From positions 1-33,305 of IMG/VR virus record IMGVR_UViG_3300025117_000173: a DNA stretch of 33,305 nt; one strand, given 5' to 3'. The stretch comes from a virus. Below are positions 1-8,636 of the stretch, piece after piece. Within the stretch, counting starts at the first letter, position 1. Each line of letters begins with the position of its first letter. The notes beneath the pieces are model-generated. The model was not told the origin of the DNA. It saw only the letters and a program-made list of their open reading frames with translations, and did no database searches. Made by a program: the position numbers and the translations under genes.

Positions 1-3000
1 CCGACGGCGCCCCGGCGGAGGAACACCGCGCACCGGCGGCCCACGAGACGCACGGCCACGTCCACAAGGACCCGCGCATCCCGCCGGTCGGGACGCAGCG
101 CACCACGACCTACAAGGGGCAGCAGCACACCGTCACGGTGACCGCCGAGGGCTTCCGCTACGAGGGCAACGGGCGGCAGTACCGATCGCTGTCGCAACTC
201 GCCAACGAGCTCGCCGACTCGCGCCAGAACGGGCTGCGGTTCTTCGGGCTCCACGAGGACTCCGGGGTCGACCGGCGGCGGAAGGAGCCCGCGGAGGGTG
301 AAGCCGACCCGAAGGCCCGCCGGACCGTCGCGCTCTCCCCGGCGGGGCAGCAGTCGGCGCAGGACGCCGCGCAGCGGGAAGCGGCGGGGCCGCCCCCGCG
401 GACCGTGGCGTTGGCGCCGGGGGCTGGGCAGGCACCGGCCGTGACGGAGACTGCGCCGGGGGCCCCGCAGGCCCCCGAGAAGACCCGGGAAGCCCCGCCC
501 GCCGTGGGAGGCACGGCGACTGCGACGGAACCGCCGGCCGCCCCTGAGACACCGGAGAAGGAGACCCCTGAGAAGCCGCCGGCCTCCAGCGCCGCGTCCG
601 ACGATGGCGGCCCGACCACCTACGGCGGCCAGAACCGCCCGCTGGGCTTCGGCTCGGTTCCGAGCGGACACAGCGGGTTCGGGGAGCACCCCAACTTCCG
701 ACACGGGACCGTCACCTACCCGAAGGCGCTCTCCGACGAGGACGCCCGGAGCTACCAGCTCACGCGCATCGCCCCGGAGGGGGAGCACGGCGCGCTCGCC
801 GACAAGGTCGCCGACGGGATGAAGGAGTACGCCTCCGAGTACGTCGAGCTCGGGCAGGACGACCCGAAGGCGTACCAGCAGGGGATCCGGCAGCACGTCG
901 AGCGGCACCTGCACGAGACGAACACGCACGCCGACGTCGAAGCGCTCGCCGGCGAGGTCCAGAAGCGGATCGAGGCGCACGCCGCGGGCGGAGCGAAGAC
1001 GGCTCCCGCCGGAGCGGCCCCACTTTCCGCCGAAGAGCCCGTGACCGTGCGACCGCGCACACCCGCGACCGGGGAGCATCCGATCCCGCCGCCGCCGGAG
1101 TCCGAGAAGCCCGCGGCTGCAACCGGCGAGTGGGCCGCCGACAAGCCCGGGGACCGGGAGCGACGCGACTTCGCGAAGCTCATTGAGCGGCACACCGCGC
1201 CGCACTCGCTGCGCCGGGTCGACGCTGCGGCGCTGCAAGAGGCGCTGGCCTCCGGGGACACCGCGAAGCTCGCAGAGGCCATGCGGGCGCTGCCGGAGAC
1301 GGCCGCCGTGGGGCCGCTGTCGCAGGCGCTGCGGTCCATCCAGTCGTCCGAACGCATCGCCGAAGGCGCCAGGCGCGCCGCGGGCGGACCGGGGGCACCG
1401 ACAGCGGCACCCGAGCAGCCCGCCCGGACGAACCCCGACGAAGTCACGGGCGACGAGCAGGCGCAGCGGCAGGCCGCGGCCGAGGAGTCGGCGCGGCGCC
1501 GGCGCAAGCCCGGGGAGCCCGAGGGCCCCGGGCGGGAGCCGGCCGCCGAGGAAGCGCCGGCCGCCCCTGCCCCGCCGGCGGCGGAGACCGGGTCGCAGGC
1601 GCCCACGGTGCAGGAACCGCCCCCGGCGGAGGCCCCGAAGCCGTCCGCGCCGGCACCGCAGGCCGAATCGCCGACGGTGCAGCAGCCGCAGAAGGAGCAG
1701 GCGTCGCCGTCGTCGCAGGAACAGAAGGCGCCCGAGGCCCTGCCGGAGCCCGCCCCCGCCCGTCGCACCGGCAACGAAGAGGAGCGCCAGGGCAACCTCG
1801 CGCCGCAGCGCGTCTCCGACCTGGAGGCCGCCCTGAAGCCCCACGCCGCGCGCGTGGAAGCCGCGAAGGACCCGGGCGAGCGCCTGAAGGCCCTCACGGC
1901 GGAGTACACCGCCCGTTCCGAGCACGGCCGCCAACTCGCCGGGATGGAAGGCCCGGAGGCCCGCCAGGCCGTGGAGCGCAACCGCGGCGCGATGGGTCAG
2001 CTCAACGCCGAGATCGGGAAGCTGCGCGGCCAGGGCGCCGGGGAGAAGCCGGCGCCGCCCGCCGCCCCCGCCGAATCGCAGGCGGAGCTGACGGAGTCCC
2101 GCGGCCGGCTCTCGGCACCGGGCCCGGAGCGCAAGCCCAAGACGGTCGTCACGCTGCAGGGCGCACAGAACGCGCTCGAAGGCGCGCGGCGGCGGACGGA
2201 TCTCACCCCCGCCGCCCACAAGGCCGCGAGCGCCGCCCTGGAGAAGGGCGATTTCACCGCGGCGCGGGAGGCCCTCGCGAAGGGGTCGACGGAGCGCTAC
2301 CGCAAGACCGCGCTCGAATACGTCGACCGCCTGGAGGATGCGGCGACCGGCAAGTCCGGCGTGGAACGGGCCGCCGACCGCGAGCTCGCCGGGACGGCGC
2401 CGCCGCCGACCCCGGACCGTCGGCTGCCGGTCGCGGAGGCCGCGGCCCTCGCCGGGCTCGCCCCGGCGAAGAAGCCGGCCCCCGCCGCGGAATCCCCGAA
2501 GGCGGCGCCCCCCTCACCCCAGGAGGCCGCGGCGAAGGCGACCCCCGGGGAGTACAACAAGGCCATCGCCGACCACGCCGCCGCTCACCTGAGCGCCGCG
2601 GAGGAGCAGGCGAAGGCCCACGTCGAGCGCATCCTGGAGAAGGTCGGCGGCGCCGCGGCGCTCGGCGAGGGGCTGGTGTCGGACCCCGAGCGGCGGGCGC
2701 GGTCTCTCGGGAAGTGGGCCGCCCACGTCTACGACAAGATGGGGCCGGACCTCGAGGCGGCGGGTCTCGAACCCCACGCCGCCCGCGGCATCATCCGGCA
2801 CACCCTGGAGCGCTCGACCTGGCACCCCGAGGCCCGCGCCGCCCTGTTGGCGCACATCTCCGGGAAGCGCGGGAAGAAGCTGGCGCCGGCCGCGGCAACC
2901 ATCGGCGACGGTGCCGAGAACCTCGCCGGCGGCGACGAGACCCGGGCCGGCCACGTCCAGCAGTCCGTCGACATCTACGACAGCGACTGGAAGGCCCTCG

Positions 3001-4733
3001 CTCAGAAGGGCGAGGTGGCGACCGCCCGGGTCGTCGACCTCGTCAGCAAGGCCGCCCAGGCGAACACCCCGGAGGCCCGGCAGCAGGCGCAGCGGGCGCT
3101 CGCCGAAGCGCTCGGGCCGCTGATGGATCTCGCGCGCGTCCAGGACGCCTACCCGGGCTTCCAGGACCGCGCCGTCCAGCCCGCCCGCGATGCCCTCGCC
3201 GCGGTGTCGACCTTGGGCCGCACGGAGCCGACCCGGGACGGCGCCGCGACCCCGCTGTTCCTGCAGGGCGAGAACGGTCGCGCGCAGCGGATGCAGGCCC
3301 GCTACCGGCTCGTCGAGGCCGGGGACGTCACACCCTCGCACGACCCGTTCTCCTTCGCGAAGAATGCCGCCTACCCCGAAGGCGTCCAGGAGCGCGAGTA
3401 CCACAGCGACGAGTCCGACCGCGCCAAGGTGATCAAGCAGGCCCAGGGCCTGACGCCGGAGTTCATGGTCAACACGAACCCCGACGCCGTGAACGGCCCG
3501 CCGATGGTGCTACCGAACGGGGTCGTGTTGGGCGGCAACTCCCGGGCGATGAGCCTGCACCGGGCCTACGAGAACCACCCCGAGGTGGCCGCAGCCTACC
3601 GGGCGCACCTGTCCGACACGGCGGCCCACTTCGGGTTCACCGCGGCCGACGTCGGGGCGCTGAAGCGGCCGATGCTGGTGCGGACCGTCGAGACCGCCGA
3701 CCAGAGCAACGAAGCGTTGGCCCGGCTCGGCCACCAGATGAACGCCGGGTTCACGCAGGCGATGAACCCCGCCGCGGAACAGGTCTCCCTCGGGAAGCAA
3801 CTCCGACAACCGACCCTGGATCTGCTCGCTACGGCGATGCAGCCCGACGACTCGCTGCCGGACTTCCTGGACAGCGCGGGATCGCAGGGCTTCGTGGACG
3901 CGCTCAAGAAGGACGGGGCTTTCACGGAACGTAACGAGAACCAGTATTTCGACCGCAACAAGAAGCTGAACGAAGACGGCAAGGCGCGGGTCGCCCGCAT
4001 TCTCATGGGGCGGGTCGTCGGCGATCCCGACGCGATCCGGAACGCCCCGCCGTCGTTGGTGGAGTCCGTGGCGCGGATCGTCCCGACCCTGATGCAGGCC
4101 GACGCCGCGGGCGAGCGCTACTCGCTCGGGAAGGCGCTGAAGACGGCGCTGGACGGGCACACCGAAATACGTCGCTTCGCGAAGGGGGACGCGACCTACG
4201 ACGGGCGGGGTACGAAGGGCGCGCTGTCGGGCAAGTCAGACGAGAAGCACTGGCAGCGGGCCTGGGACCACCTGCAGGGCGGGCTCGAGGCCCGCATGGG
4301 CGCCGCCCACCCCGCGGCGACCGACCCCGCCGCCCGCGAGCTCGTCCAAGTGCTGGTGAAGCGCAGCGGCCCGCGGCAGATCGTGCCGGTCTTCGAGGAG
4401 TACGCCCGGCTGGCGAAGGAGAAGGGGTCGGCGGGACAGGCCGACTTCCTCGGGGGCTCCCCGGAGGGCGCCGGCGAACTGCTCCAGCGGGCGGTCCGCA
4501 ACGTCGAGGCCCGCGAGGGCGAGCAGAAGGAGACGAAGGCGGCGACGAAGGCCGAGAAGGAGGCCGCCGCTCGGGCGAAGGTCATCGAGGAGCACGAGCG
4601 GGCGAAGGCCGCCGCCGCGGCCCCGACTCCCGAGCCGGCCCCGGCGCCCCCGCCGGACCCGGAGCAGGCCGCCGCGGAGCAGGATGCCCGCGACCGGGCC
4701 GAGGCGACGCGCAACCAGACGTCGTTCCTCTAA
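1..4733 (+). CDS. Polyvalent-type giant protein, 5' partial (DUF2924-like + DdrB/ParB-like domain)
   Basis: The reading frame is open from base 3 to the TAA at 4731-4733, so the start lies off the left edge; a GTG at 138 sits inside a domain and is not the start. About 1576 residues are visible. At 75-251 lies a DUF2924-like module (IPPVGT...YKG..HTVTV...YRSLS...NGLRFFGL). Long Pro/Ala/Glu-rich linkers follow, with PRTVAL-type motifs near 322 and 399 and helical segments. Nucleotides about 3240-3760 encode a DdrB-like ParB-superfamily domain (TPSHDPFSF, NPDAVNGPP, VVLGGNSRAM). The C-terminal part is helical and Lys/Glu/Ala-rich and ends QTSFL. Such fusions are typical of 'polyvalent' proteins of phages and conjugative elements, thought to enter the host with the DNA. 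That role is inferred from family knowledge; no catalytic activity is evident here. Confidence 0.75.
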   Translation, partial: DGAPAEEHRAPAAHETHGHVHKDPRIPPVGTQRTTTYKGQQHTVTVTAEGFRYEGNGRQYRSLSQLANELADSRQNGLRFFGLHEDSGVDRRRKEPAEGEADPKARRTVALSPAGQQSAQDAAQREAAGPPPRTVALAPGAGQAPAVTETAPGAPQAPEKTREAPPAVGGTATATEPPAAPETPEKETPEKPPASSAASDDGGPTTYGGQNRPLGFGSVPSGHSGFGEHPNFRHGTVTYPKALSDEDARSYQLTRIAPEGEHGALADKVADGMKEYASEYVELGQDDPKAYQQGIRQHVERHLHETNTHADVEALAGEVQKRIEAHAAGGAKTAPAGAAPLSAEEPVTVRPRTPATGEHPIPPPPESEKPAAATGEWAADKPGDRERRDFAKLIERHTAPHSLRRVDAAALQEALASGDTAKLAEAMRALPETAAVGPLSQALRSIQSSERIAEGARRAAGGPGAPTAAPEQPARTNPDEVTGDEQAQRQAAAEESARRRRKPGEPEGPGREPAAEEAPAAPAPPAAETGSQAPTVQEPPPAEAPKPSAPAPQAESPTVQQPQKEQASPSSQEQKAPEALPEPAPARRTGNEEERQGNLAPQRVSDLEAALKPHAARVEAAKDPGERLKALTAEYTARSEHGRQLAGMEGPEARQAVERNRGAMGQLNAEIGKLRGQGAGEKPAPPAAPAESQAELTESRGRLSAPGPERKPKTVVTLQGAQNALEGARRRTDLTPAAHKAASAALEKGDFTAAREALAKGSTERYRKTALEYVDRLEDAATGKSGVERAADRELAGTAPPPTPDRRLPVAEAAALAGLAPAKKPAPAAESPKAAPPSPQEAAAKATPGEYNKAIADHAAAHLSAAEEQAKAHVERILEKVGGAAALGEGLVSDPERRARSLGKWAAHVYDKMGPDLEAAGLEPHAARGIIRHTLERSTWHPEARAALLAHISGKRGKKLAPAAATIGDGAENLAGGDETRAGHVQQSVDIYDSDWKALAQKGEVATARVVDLVSKAAQANTPEARQQAQRALAEALGPLMDLARVQDAYPGFQDRAVQPARDALAAVSTLGRTEPTRDGAATPLFLQGENGRAQRMQARYRLVEAGDVTPSHDPFSFAKNAAYPEGVQEREYHSDESDRAKVIKQAQGLTPEFMVNTNPDAVNGPPMVLPNGVVLGGNSRAMSLHRAYENHPEVAAAYRAHLSDTAAHFGFTAADVGALKRPMLVRTVETADQSNEALARLGHQMNAGFTQAMNPAAEQVSLGKQLRQPTLDLLATAMQPDDSLPDFLDSAGSQGFVDALKKDGAFTERNENQYFDRNKKLNEDGKARVARILMGRVVGDPDAIRNAPPSLVESVARIVPTLMQADAAGERYSLGKALKTALDGHTEIRRFAKGDATYDGRGTKGALSGKSDEKHWQRAWDHLQGGLEARMGAAHPAATDPAARELVQVLVKRSGPRQIVPVFEEYARLAKEKGSAGQADFLGGSPEGAGELLQRAVRNVEAREGEQKETKAATKAEKEAAARAKVIEEHERAKAAAAAPTPEPAPAPPPDPEQAAAEQDARDRAEATRNQTSFL

Positions 4734-4790
4734 CCCCGGACCCCGCTCTCTCGCTCTCTGGCCCTCTCGCGCCGCCCCGCCGTGCCGGTG

Positions 4791-4841
4791 TAGACTCGCA
4801 CCCGTAGACGATATGGCGGCCGTGGGCCGCGGGAGGTAACG
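4791..4841 (+). promoter_or_regulatory. Possible promoter -10 and ribosome binding site before the 4842 gene
   Basis: The 108-bp gap after the giant gene contains TAGACT at 4791-4796, the same -10-like hexamer found upstream of the tail sheath gene. No good -35 lies 16-18 bp upstream. A strong GGGAGGT ribosome binding site precedes the ATG at 4842. The pyrimidine-rich CTCTCTCGCTCTCT stretch just upstream is unexplained. Confidence 0.35.
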
Positions 4842-5228
4842 ATGGCAGCGAAGAAGTGGCATTCGGCGGTCGAACAGCCGAAGCCGACCGAGGCGGACCC
4901 GAAGGCGCTCGCCGCGGGGATCTGGGCGGCGCTCGTTCCGAACACCCCGCTCGCGGTGGCGCTCGCCGCGGCCCTGGGGTTCCTGCCGGGCGGGGCGTCG
5001 CTCGCGACGGCGGTACTGGAACTGGCCCCGGCCTGGTCCAAGGACGGCCGGCCGCGGGCGCAGCAGTTCAAGCAGCCGTTCATCTTCCAGGACATCGTGA
5101 AGGGGCCGGACTTCGTCGGCGTCCGGGTGCTCTGCGAGGACGCCCGGAGCTTCGACGGGCTGCGGCCGAAGCGCGCCGACGCCGTCGCCGAGGCGCTGCG
5201 GCTGGCCCGCGAGGCCGGCGCGATCTGA
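4842..5228 (+). CDS. Small protein with hydrophobic segment, unknown function
   Basis: This 128-aa protein starts at ATG 4842 behind GGGAGGT. I do not recognise the family. Residues about 24-64 are strongly hydrophobic (IWAALVPNTPLAVALAAALGF and on), compatible with one or two membrane helices or a buried hairpin. The C-terminal half is soluble and ends with an Ala/Arg/Glu helix. It is the first of a compact run of genes, with the next start 18 bp downstream, so it is probably co-transcribed with them. Membrane association is only a suggestion from composition. The clear ribosome binding site and phage-like codon use support a real gene. Confidence 0.6.
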   Translation: MAAKKWHSAVEQPKPTEADPKALAAGIWAALVPNTPLAVALAAALGFLPGGASLATAVLELAPAWSKDGRPRAQQFKQPFIFQDIVKGPDFVGVRVLCEDARSFDGLRPKRADAVAEALRLAREAGAI

Positions 5229-5245
5229 GGCAACCCGGAGGCGTC

Positions 5246-5452
5246 GTGAGCGAGCCGCGCGTCACCGTCCGCACCCTGGAGATCCCCGACGACGAGCTGC
5301 CCGAGGGCTGCGTCCCTGGGGACCCCAACTCGCCGGGCTGGCGCGCCCTCATCGAACGGCTGGCGCAGGGCGGTCCGATCCGGGTCATCACGACGACGGA
5401 CGACGGCGCCGAGGTAGCGGTGGACCTCCCACCGCCCTCGGCGCGGCAGTAG
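5246..5452 (+). CDS. Small hypothetical protein (68 aa)
   Basis: The GTG start at 5246 is chosen because GGAGG at 5237-5241 sits four bases upstream and no ATG fits the frame. The protein reads MSEPRVTVRTLEIPDDEL and so on, acidic at the start, with a central helix (WRALIERLAQGG) and two strands (IRVITTT, AEVAVDLP). It has no recognisable domain. It lies between two other small genes on the same strand, with 17- and 33-bp gaps, so an operon is likely. Translation is supported by the ribosome binding site; the function is unknown. Confidence 0.55.
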   Translation: MSEPRVTVRTLEIPDDELPEGCVPGDPNSPGWRALIERLAQGGPIRVITTTDDGAEVAVDLPPPSARQ

Positions 5453-5485
5453 CAGCAGGGAGACCTGCGAGGGGAGCAAGGACCC

Positions 5486-5962
5486 ATGAGCGACGAGAGG
5501 AACCAGGGGTTGGAGTCCGACAGCATCATCGAGTTCACCATCCTCGTCGGGCTGACCGAGGACGGCTGGGCGTGGGAGCGGCGCTTCGCGCGGCTCTCGG
5601 CGATCGTCTCAATCGACCGCGACGAGTCGACCGGCGGCGCCGTGCTGCGCGTCCGGGGCGACGGCGGCGACGAGTTCTTCGTCCTGACGGAGACCGTCCC
5701 GGCGTTCAAGGCGCGGGTGGCGGACCTGAAGCGGGGCGTCGCGCGGAACCCGATGGGCGCGGCGCTGTTCGGCGAGACGTCGGCCCCCCCGCCCATGGCC
5801 CTCGCCCGGTCGCTGGCGGAGACGATGCACCGCCAGGGGATGCACGCGGGCGGCGACGACCTGCAGCGGATCCAGGCGCAGCGGACCGCCCTCGACGGGC
5901 TGCTGGCGCTCGCCCGCGAGGAGCGCGCCGAGCGCGCCAACGAGCGACCCTCGAAGGAGTAG
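5486..5962 (+). CDS. Hypothetical phage protein (158 aa)
   Basis: ATG 5486 follows a GGGAGCAAGGA ribosome binding site. The N-terminal half (IEFTILVGLTEDGWAWERRF...LRVRGDGGDEFFVLTETV) predicts a small beta-rich domain. The C-terminal half is helical and charged (LQRIQAQRTALDGLLALAREERAER), possibly a coiled coil. The family is not recognised. Its stop at 5960-5962 is three bases before the next ATG, so translation of the peptidase gene downstream is probably coupled to it. No metal-binding or catalytic motif is visible. Confidence 0.6.
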   Translation: MSDERNQGLESDSIIEFTILVGLTEDGWAWERRFARLSAIVSIDRDESTGGAVLRVRGDGGDEFFVLTETVPAFKARVADLKRGVARNPMGAALFGETSAPPPMALARSLAETMHRQGMHAGGDDLQRIQAQRTALDGLLALAREERAERANERPSKE

Positions 5963-5965
5963 TCG

Positions 5966-6862
5966 ATGCGCCAGCGCGTCATCCGTCTGGGCCCTCGCGG
6001 GGGCCGCGTCGTCCGCGAGCACTTGGGACCGGACGGACGGATGCGCTACGAGTACGACCGGCCCGGCGGACCGGCCCCGACGCGCCAGGCGGCGCCCGAG
6101 CCGCTCCGGCCCGGCGGCAGACCGCCGGCCGGGCCGGGAGCCCCGCACGCCCCGGCCGACTTCCTGCGTCAGATCGAGGACGCCGCCCGCCCCCACGGCT
6201 ACCTGCTACACCGGCTCACCGCTCCGAACGGTCCCCCGATCGCCGTCCTGACCCGCGACGAGGGCAACCGTGGCCCGCGCGTGCTGGTGGCCGCGGGCGT
6301 CCACGGCGACGACCGCGCCGGCCCGCAGACCCTGCTGGCGCTCTTCCAGGGCACCCGGCCGCGGCTCCCCGGGCACGGCGTCTTCCTCCCGCTCGTGAAC
6401 GCCCACGGCTTCGAGCGGGGTACTCACGGCGGCGCCGACGGCGACCCGAACCGCGGCAACCTGGCGGCCGTGCCGAGTTCCGCCGAAGGGCGGACGTTGC
6501 GCGCCCACTTCCCGACGCTGCTGCAGGCCGCCCGGGACGGCTTCCTAGACCTCCACGAGGACGTCGAAGCGAACGGGGTCTACGTGCAGACCTGGGAGCC
6601 CGGGACCCGCCCGGGGATCCGCTCCGCCCGCGTGCTGGGCGCCGCGGCCCGAGTGGCGCCGCTCTACACCGGGGCGAACCGCTACAAGGAGCGGGTCGAG
6701 CTCGGCGTGCTGCTGCGTGGGGAGTCCGAGGGGTCGCTGGCCGAGACGTTCTACCGGCGGGGTGCGGTGCCCGCCATCCAGTTCGAGGCGCCCGGGAAAG
6801 CCCCGCTGGCGCTGCGGGTCGCGTGCGGGCTCGCCGCGGTGCGGGCGTTCCTAGTGGGGTGA
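5966..6862 (+). CDS. M14-like zinc peptidase with N-terminal IGPRGG module
   Basis: This is a 298-aa protein. Residues 5-33 carry the LGPRGGRVV...YEY module shared with four other proteins in the window. After a Pro-rich linker, residues about 75-298 look like the M14 carboxypeptidase / succinylglutamate desuccinylase fold. H113-G-D-D116 stands at the usual HxxE zinc-ligand position, followed by a DPNRGN element, H197 in DLHED, and E274 in QFEAPG as the likely general acid/base. Asp instead of Glu at the second ligand is a noted variant. Substrate is unknown: M14 relatives trim peptides, peptidoglycan stem peptides or N-acyl amino acids. In a phage head cluster it could act on cell wall during entry or on virion proteins; both are guesses. 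ATG 5966 has AAGGAG six bases upstream. Confidence 0.7.
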   Translation: MRQRVIRLGPRGGRVVREHLGPDGRMRYEYDRPGGPAPTRQAAPEPLRPGGRPPAGPGAPHAPADFLRQIEDAARPHGYLLHRLTAPNGPPIAVLTRDEGNRGPRVLVAAGVHGDDRAGPQTLLALFQGTRPRLPGHGVFLPLVNAHGFERGTHGGADGDPNRGNLAAVPSSAEGRTLRAHFPTLLQAARDGFLDLHEDVEANGVYVQTWEPGTRPGIRSARVLGAAARVAPLYTGANRYKERVELGVLLRGESEGSLAETFYRRGAVPAIQFEAPGKAPLALRVACGLAAVRAFLVG

Positions 6863-6864
6863 AC

Positions 6865-7470
6865 ATGGCGCAGCAGGTCATCCGGATCGGTCCCCGGGGC
6901 GGCCATATCGTCGCCGAGGGGACGGGCGGGAAGGGCCCGCAGTACGAGGGGCACGGGGAGGAGCACGTCGGGGCCGCCCGGCGGCCGGCGCTGGACCGGC
7001 CGGTGCAGGGCTCGCTGTTCGATGCCCCCCGGACGCTGGCGCTCAAGCCGTCGGAGGAACCCCGGGCGCCCCGGGCGACGGCGGGAGAGCAGGGAGACCT
7101 GTTCGGTGGGCCACCCCGGACAGTGGCGCTCGCCGGCGCGGGCCGCGCGGCGCCGGAGCGGACGGCCGCGGCGCCGGCGCCCGCGAAGGACCAGCGCAAG
7201 CCGTGGTCCGACAGCAGCGACCGCCACGTCCTCGACTACGCCAAGAATCGGGAGGCAGATCCCGCCTACGTCGAATCCGCCAAGCGCGAAGCCGCCGCGC
7301 GCCAAACCGAGCACGGGAAGCGGCTCGCGGCTCTGAGCGACGATGACCTGGGTCACCTGGAGCACCTCTGGAAGAACGGCGTCAAGACCCCGCTCGACGA
7401 GGTAGTGGGTCACTTTGATCCGGGCGGCGGCTTGCGCGGGTCTGCGGCCGCTGGCAAGCTGTCCCCATGA
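6865..7470 (+). CDS. IGPRGG-module protein with QxxLF/PRTxAL motifs, probably truncated
   Basis: This 201-aa protein opens with VIRIGPRGGHIV at residues 5-16. It then carries two linear motifs in Pro/Ala-rich sequence: QGSLFDAPRTLAL (7006-) and QGDLFGGPPRTVAL (7090-), the same order as in the proteins starting at 10936 and 14936. A short charged helical region follows (about residues 112-175). The last 22 residues are encoded from the 20-bp sequence at 7401-7420 onward, which recurs inverted at 10674-10693. The natural C-terminus may therefore have been lost to an insertion and replaced by junction sequence. The stop overlaps the next start (ATGA). No enzymatic domain is visible. The start lacks a strong ribosome binding site and may rely on coupling to the peptidase gene two bases upstream. 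Confidence 0.65.
   Translation: MAQQVIRIGPRGGHIVAEGTGGKGPQYEGHGEEHVGAARRPALDRPVQGSLFDAPRTLALKPSEEPRAPRATAGEQGDLFGGPPRTVALAGAGRAAPERTAAAPAPAKDQRKPWSDSSDRHVLDYAKNREADPAYVESAKREAAARQTEHGKRLAALSDDDLGHLEHLWKNGVKTPLDEVVGHFDPGGGLRGSAAAGKLSP
7401..7420 (+). repeat. Left copy of 20-bp inverted repeat
   Basis: These 20 bases (containing GTGGGTCACTTTGATC) are the exact reverse complement of 10674-10693. The match stops at both edges. Together the copies bracket about 3.25 kb whose genes do not look like phage structural genes. They resemble in style the repeated GTGGGTCA-type motifs I associate with IS21-family ends, but that resemblance is from memory and weak. Confidence 0.8.
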
Positions 7471-7736
7471 GCAACGCGAACCCCAGACGCCCGCGCGACC
7501 CGAGCCAGCTCGCCAAGATGATCGTGGAGCTGGCGACCGGCGAGAAGGACGAGAAGCGTCGCACGCCAGACGACCCCTCCCCTGCACCCGAGACCCCCGA
7601 GAAGAACCCCGCCGCCGTCGTCCTGGGGCGCCTGGGCGGGCTGAAAGGCGGCAAGGCCCGCGCTGCGAAGCTCAGCGCGGAGGAACGCACGGCGATCGCA
7701 AGAAAGGCGTCCAGCGTCCGCTGGACTAAGACGTAG
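7467..7736 (+). CDS. Small basic conserved bacterial protein (RPRDPxQLAK ... GGLKGGKARA family)
   Basis: This 89-aa protein carries an RPRDPSQLAKMIVELATGE N-terminus, a Pro-rich middle, then GRLGGLKGGKARAAKLSAEER and a C-terminal IARKASSVRW. This pattern belongs to a widespread family of small, Lys/Arg-rich bacterial proteins of unknown function, usually chromosomal. The basic C-terminal half could bind nucleic acid, but that is inference. No Shine-Dalgarno is seen; a TTGCGC at 7432-7437 and CAAGCT at 7455-7460, 17 bp apart, could be a promoter giving an almost leaderless message. It overlaps the preceding stop by four bases. Its family and position inside the repeat-bounded island suggest it came from a bacterial chromosome. 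Confidence 0.7.
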   Translation: MSNANPRRPRDPSQLAKMIVELATGEKDEKRRTPDDPSPAPETPEKNPAAVVLGRLGGLKGGKARAAKLSAEERTAIARKASSVRWTKT

Positions 7737-8076
7737 CAGGTCAGCCGCAGCCGCCAACAGAGCCACCGAATCACGATCGACGCGGTCTCGCATTTCTTGA
7801 CCCCGCCGATGCGACGTCAGCGCCCTTCGGCCAGTGTATGGATAGTGATACGGTCCATTCCGGGACCCCGTTGTAGATTCCGCAATGCCCATCGCGGCCT
7901 TGTCCCTGGCGCCTCTGCGGCATCTCGCCGACTCGTTCGGGCCCGGCCCCACGCGATCCGCCGCCAGATGATTGCGGGCGGCGGATCGGCGGATCGGCTG
8001 GGCTTCCCGGGAGAACATTGCGGGCCGCGATCGGATCGTGTATCAGATGTTCTTGGATGCCGGATTTGGAGGCTGC
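7737..8076. other. Noncoding stretch between 7467 gene and 8077 gene
   Basis: These 340 bp are visibly less GC-biased than the phage genes (for example the stretch 7837-7885). I find no convincing gene. A TTGACC at 7797-7802 and several short dyads are present but do not make a clear promoter or terminator. A tandem GCGGATCG repeat lies near 7980-7998. Open frames in this stretch have shadow-like composition. Confidence 0.4.
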
Positions 8077-8622
8077 GTGAACACTACGATTTCCGCCGTC
8101 GGGCGGCGCCGCGATGACGGGCGGTACGAGATTACGGAGACGGTCATCGTCGAACGGCACGTCCTTTCGGATGCCATCGACGGCTATGCGTCCCGGGGCG
8201 TGACGGTGATGTTCCCACCCGAGCGGGCGGAGACGCCGGCCGCGCTTCCGGCGCCCCACGCCACCGCCACCAAGGAAGGCGACGACCGGCCATCCGATAC
8301 CGAGCCGCCCGGCGATTCGGCCGGCGACTCGGCGGCCGAATCGCCGGCCGTGAGCCTTAAGAAGTTCGCTGACACGAACCCGACCGAGACATTCGCCCTT
8401 GCGGACCTCACCCAGAAGTGCATGGAACTTGGGTGGAACTACGGAGACAAGGACGAGCCGAGGCGCCGGAACGCAGTGAGCGAGCACATCCGGCAGCTCA
8501 GGGCGAAGGGCGAGGGCCGGATCTTCAAGATCGGTAACGGGCGGTTGACGACGTACCTCGTGGGGGACGCCGCGGAGCGCGCGCACGCCGCTGCCCGCAA
8601 GGTCGAGCGAGACAGCGGATGA
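8077..8622 (+). CDS. Hypothetical protein, possible winged-helix C-terminal domain
   Basis: The GTG at 8077 is chosen because GGAGG at 8068-8072 is well spaced; upstream in-frame starts (TTG 7972, GTG 8038, ATG 8047) lack one. The protein is 181 aa. The N-terminal part (TTISAVGRRRDDGRYEITETVIVERHV) is strand-rich. A Pro/Ala/Asp-rich linker separates it from about residues 90-165 (KKFADTNPTETFALADLTQKCMELGW...VSEHIRQLRAKGEGRIFKIGNGRLTTYLV), whose helix-helix-helix-hairpin pattern resembles a winged helix, so DNA binding is possible. I do not recognise the family. It is intact, lies in the repeat-bounded island and is followed by a structured noncoding region it might regulate. Confidence 0.55.
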   Translation: MNTTISAVGRRRDDGRYEITETVIVERHVLSDAIDGYASRGVTVMFPPERAETPAALPAPHATATKEGDDRPSDTEPPGDSAGDSAAESPAVSLKKFADTNPTETFALADLTQKCMELGWNYGDKDEPRRRNAVSEHIRQLRAKGEGRIFKIGNGRLTTYLVGDAAERAHAAARKVERDSG

Positions 8623-8636
8623 TGGCGGAGGTGTTG

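Noticed and set aside
7797-8117. A 106-codon plus-strand frame before the 8077 gene
   Set aside because: Rich in Arg and Pro with no strand/helix pattern, no ribosome binding site, and it overlaps a better gene.
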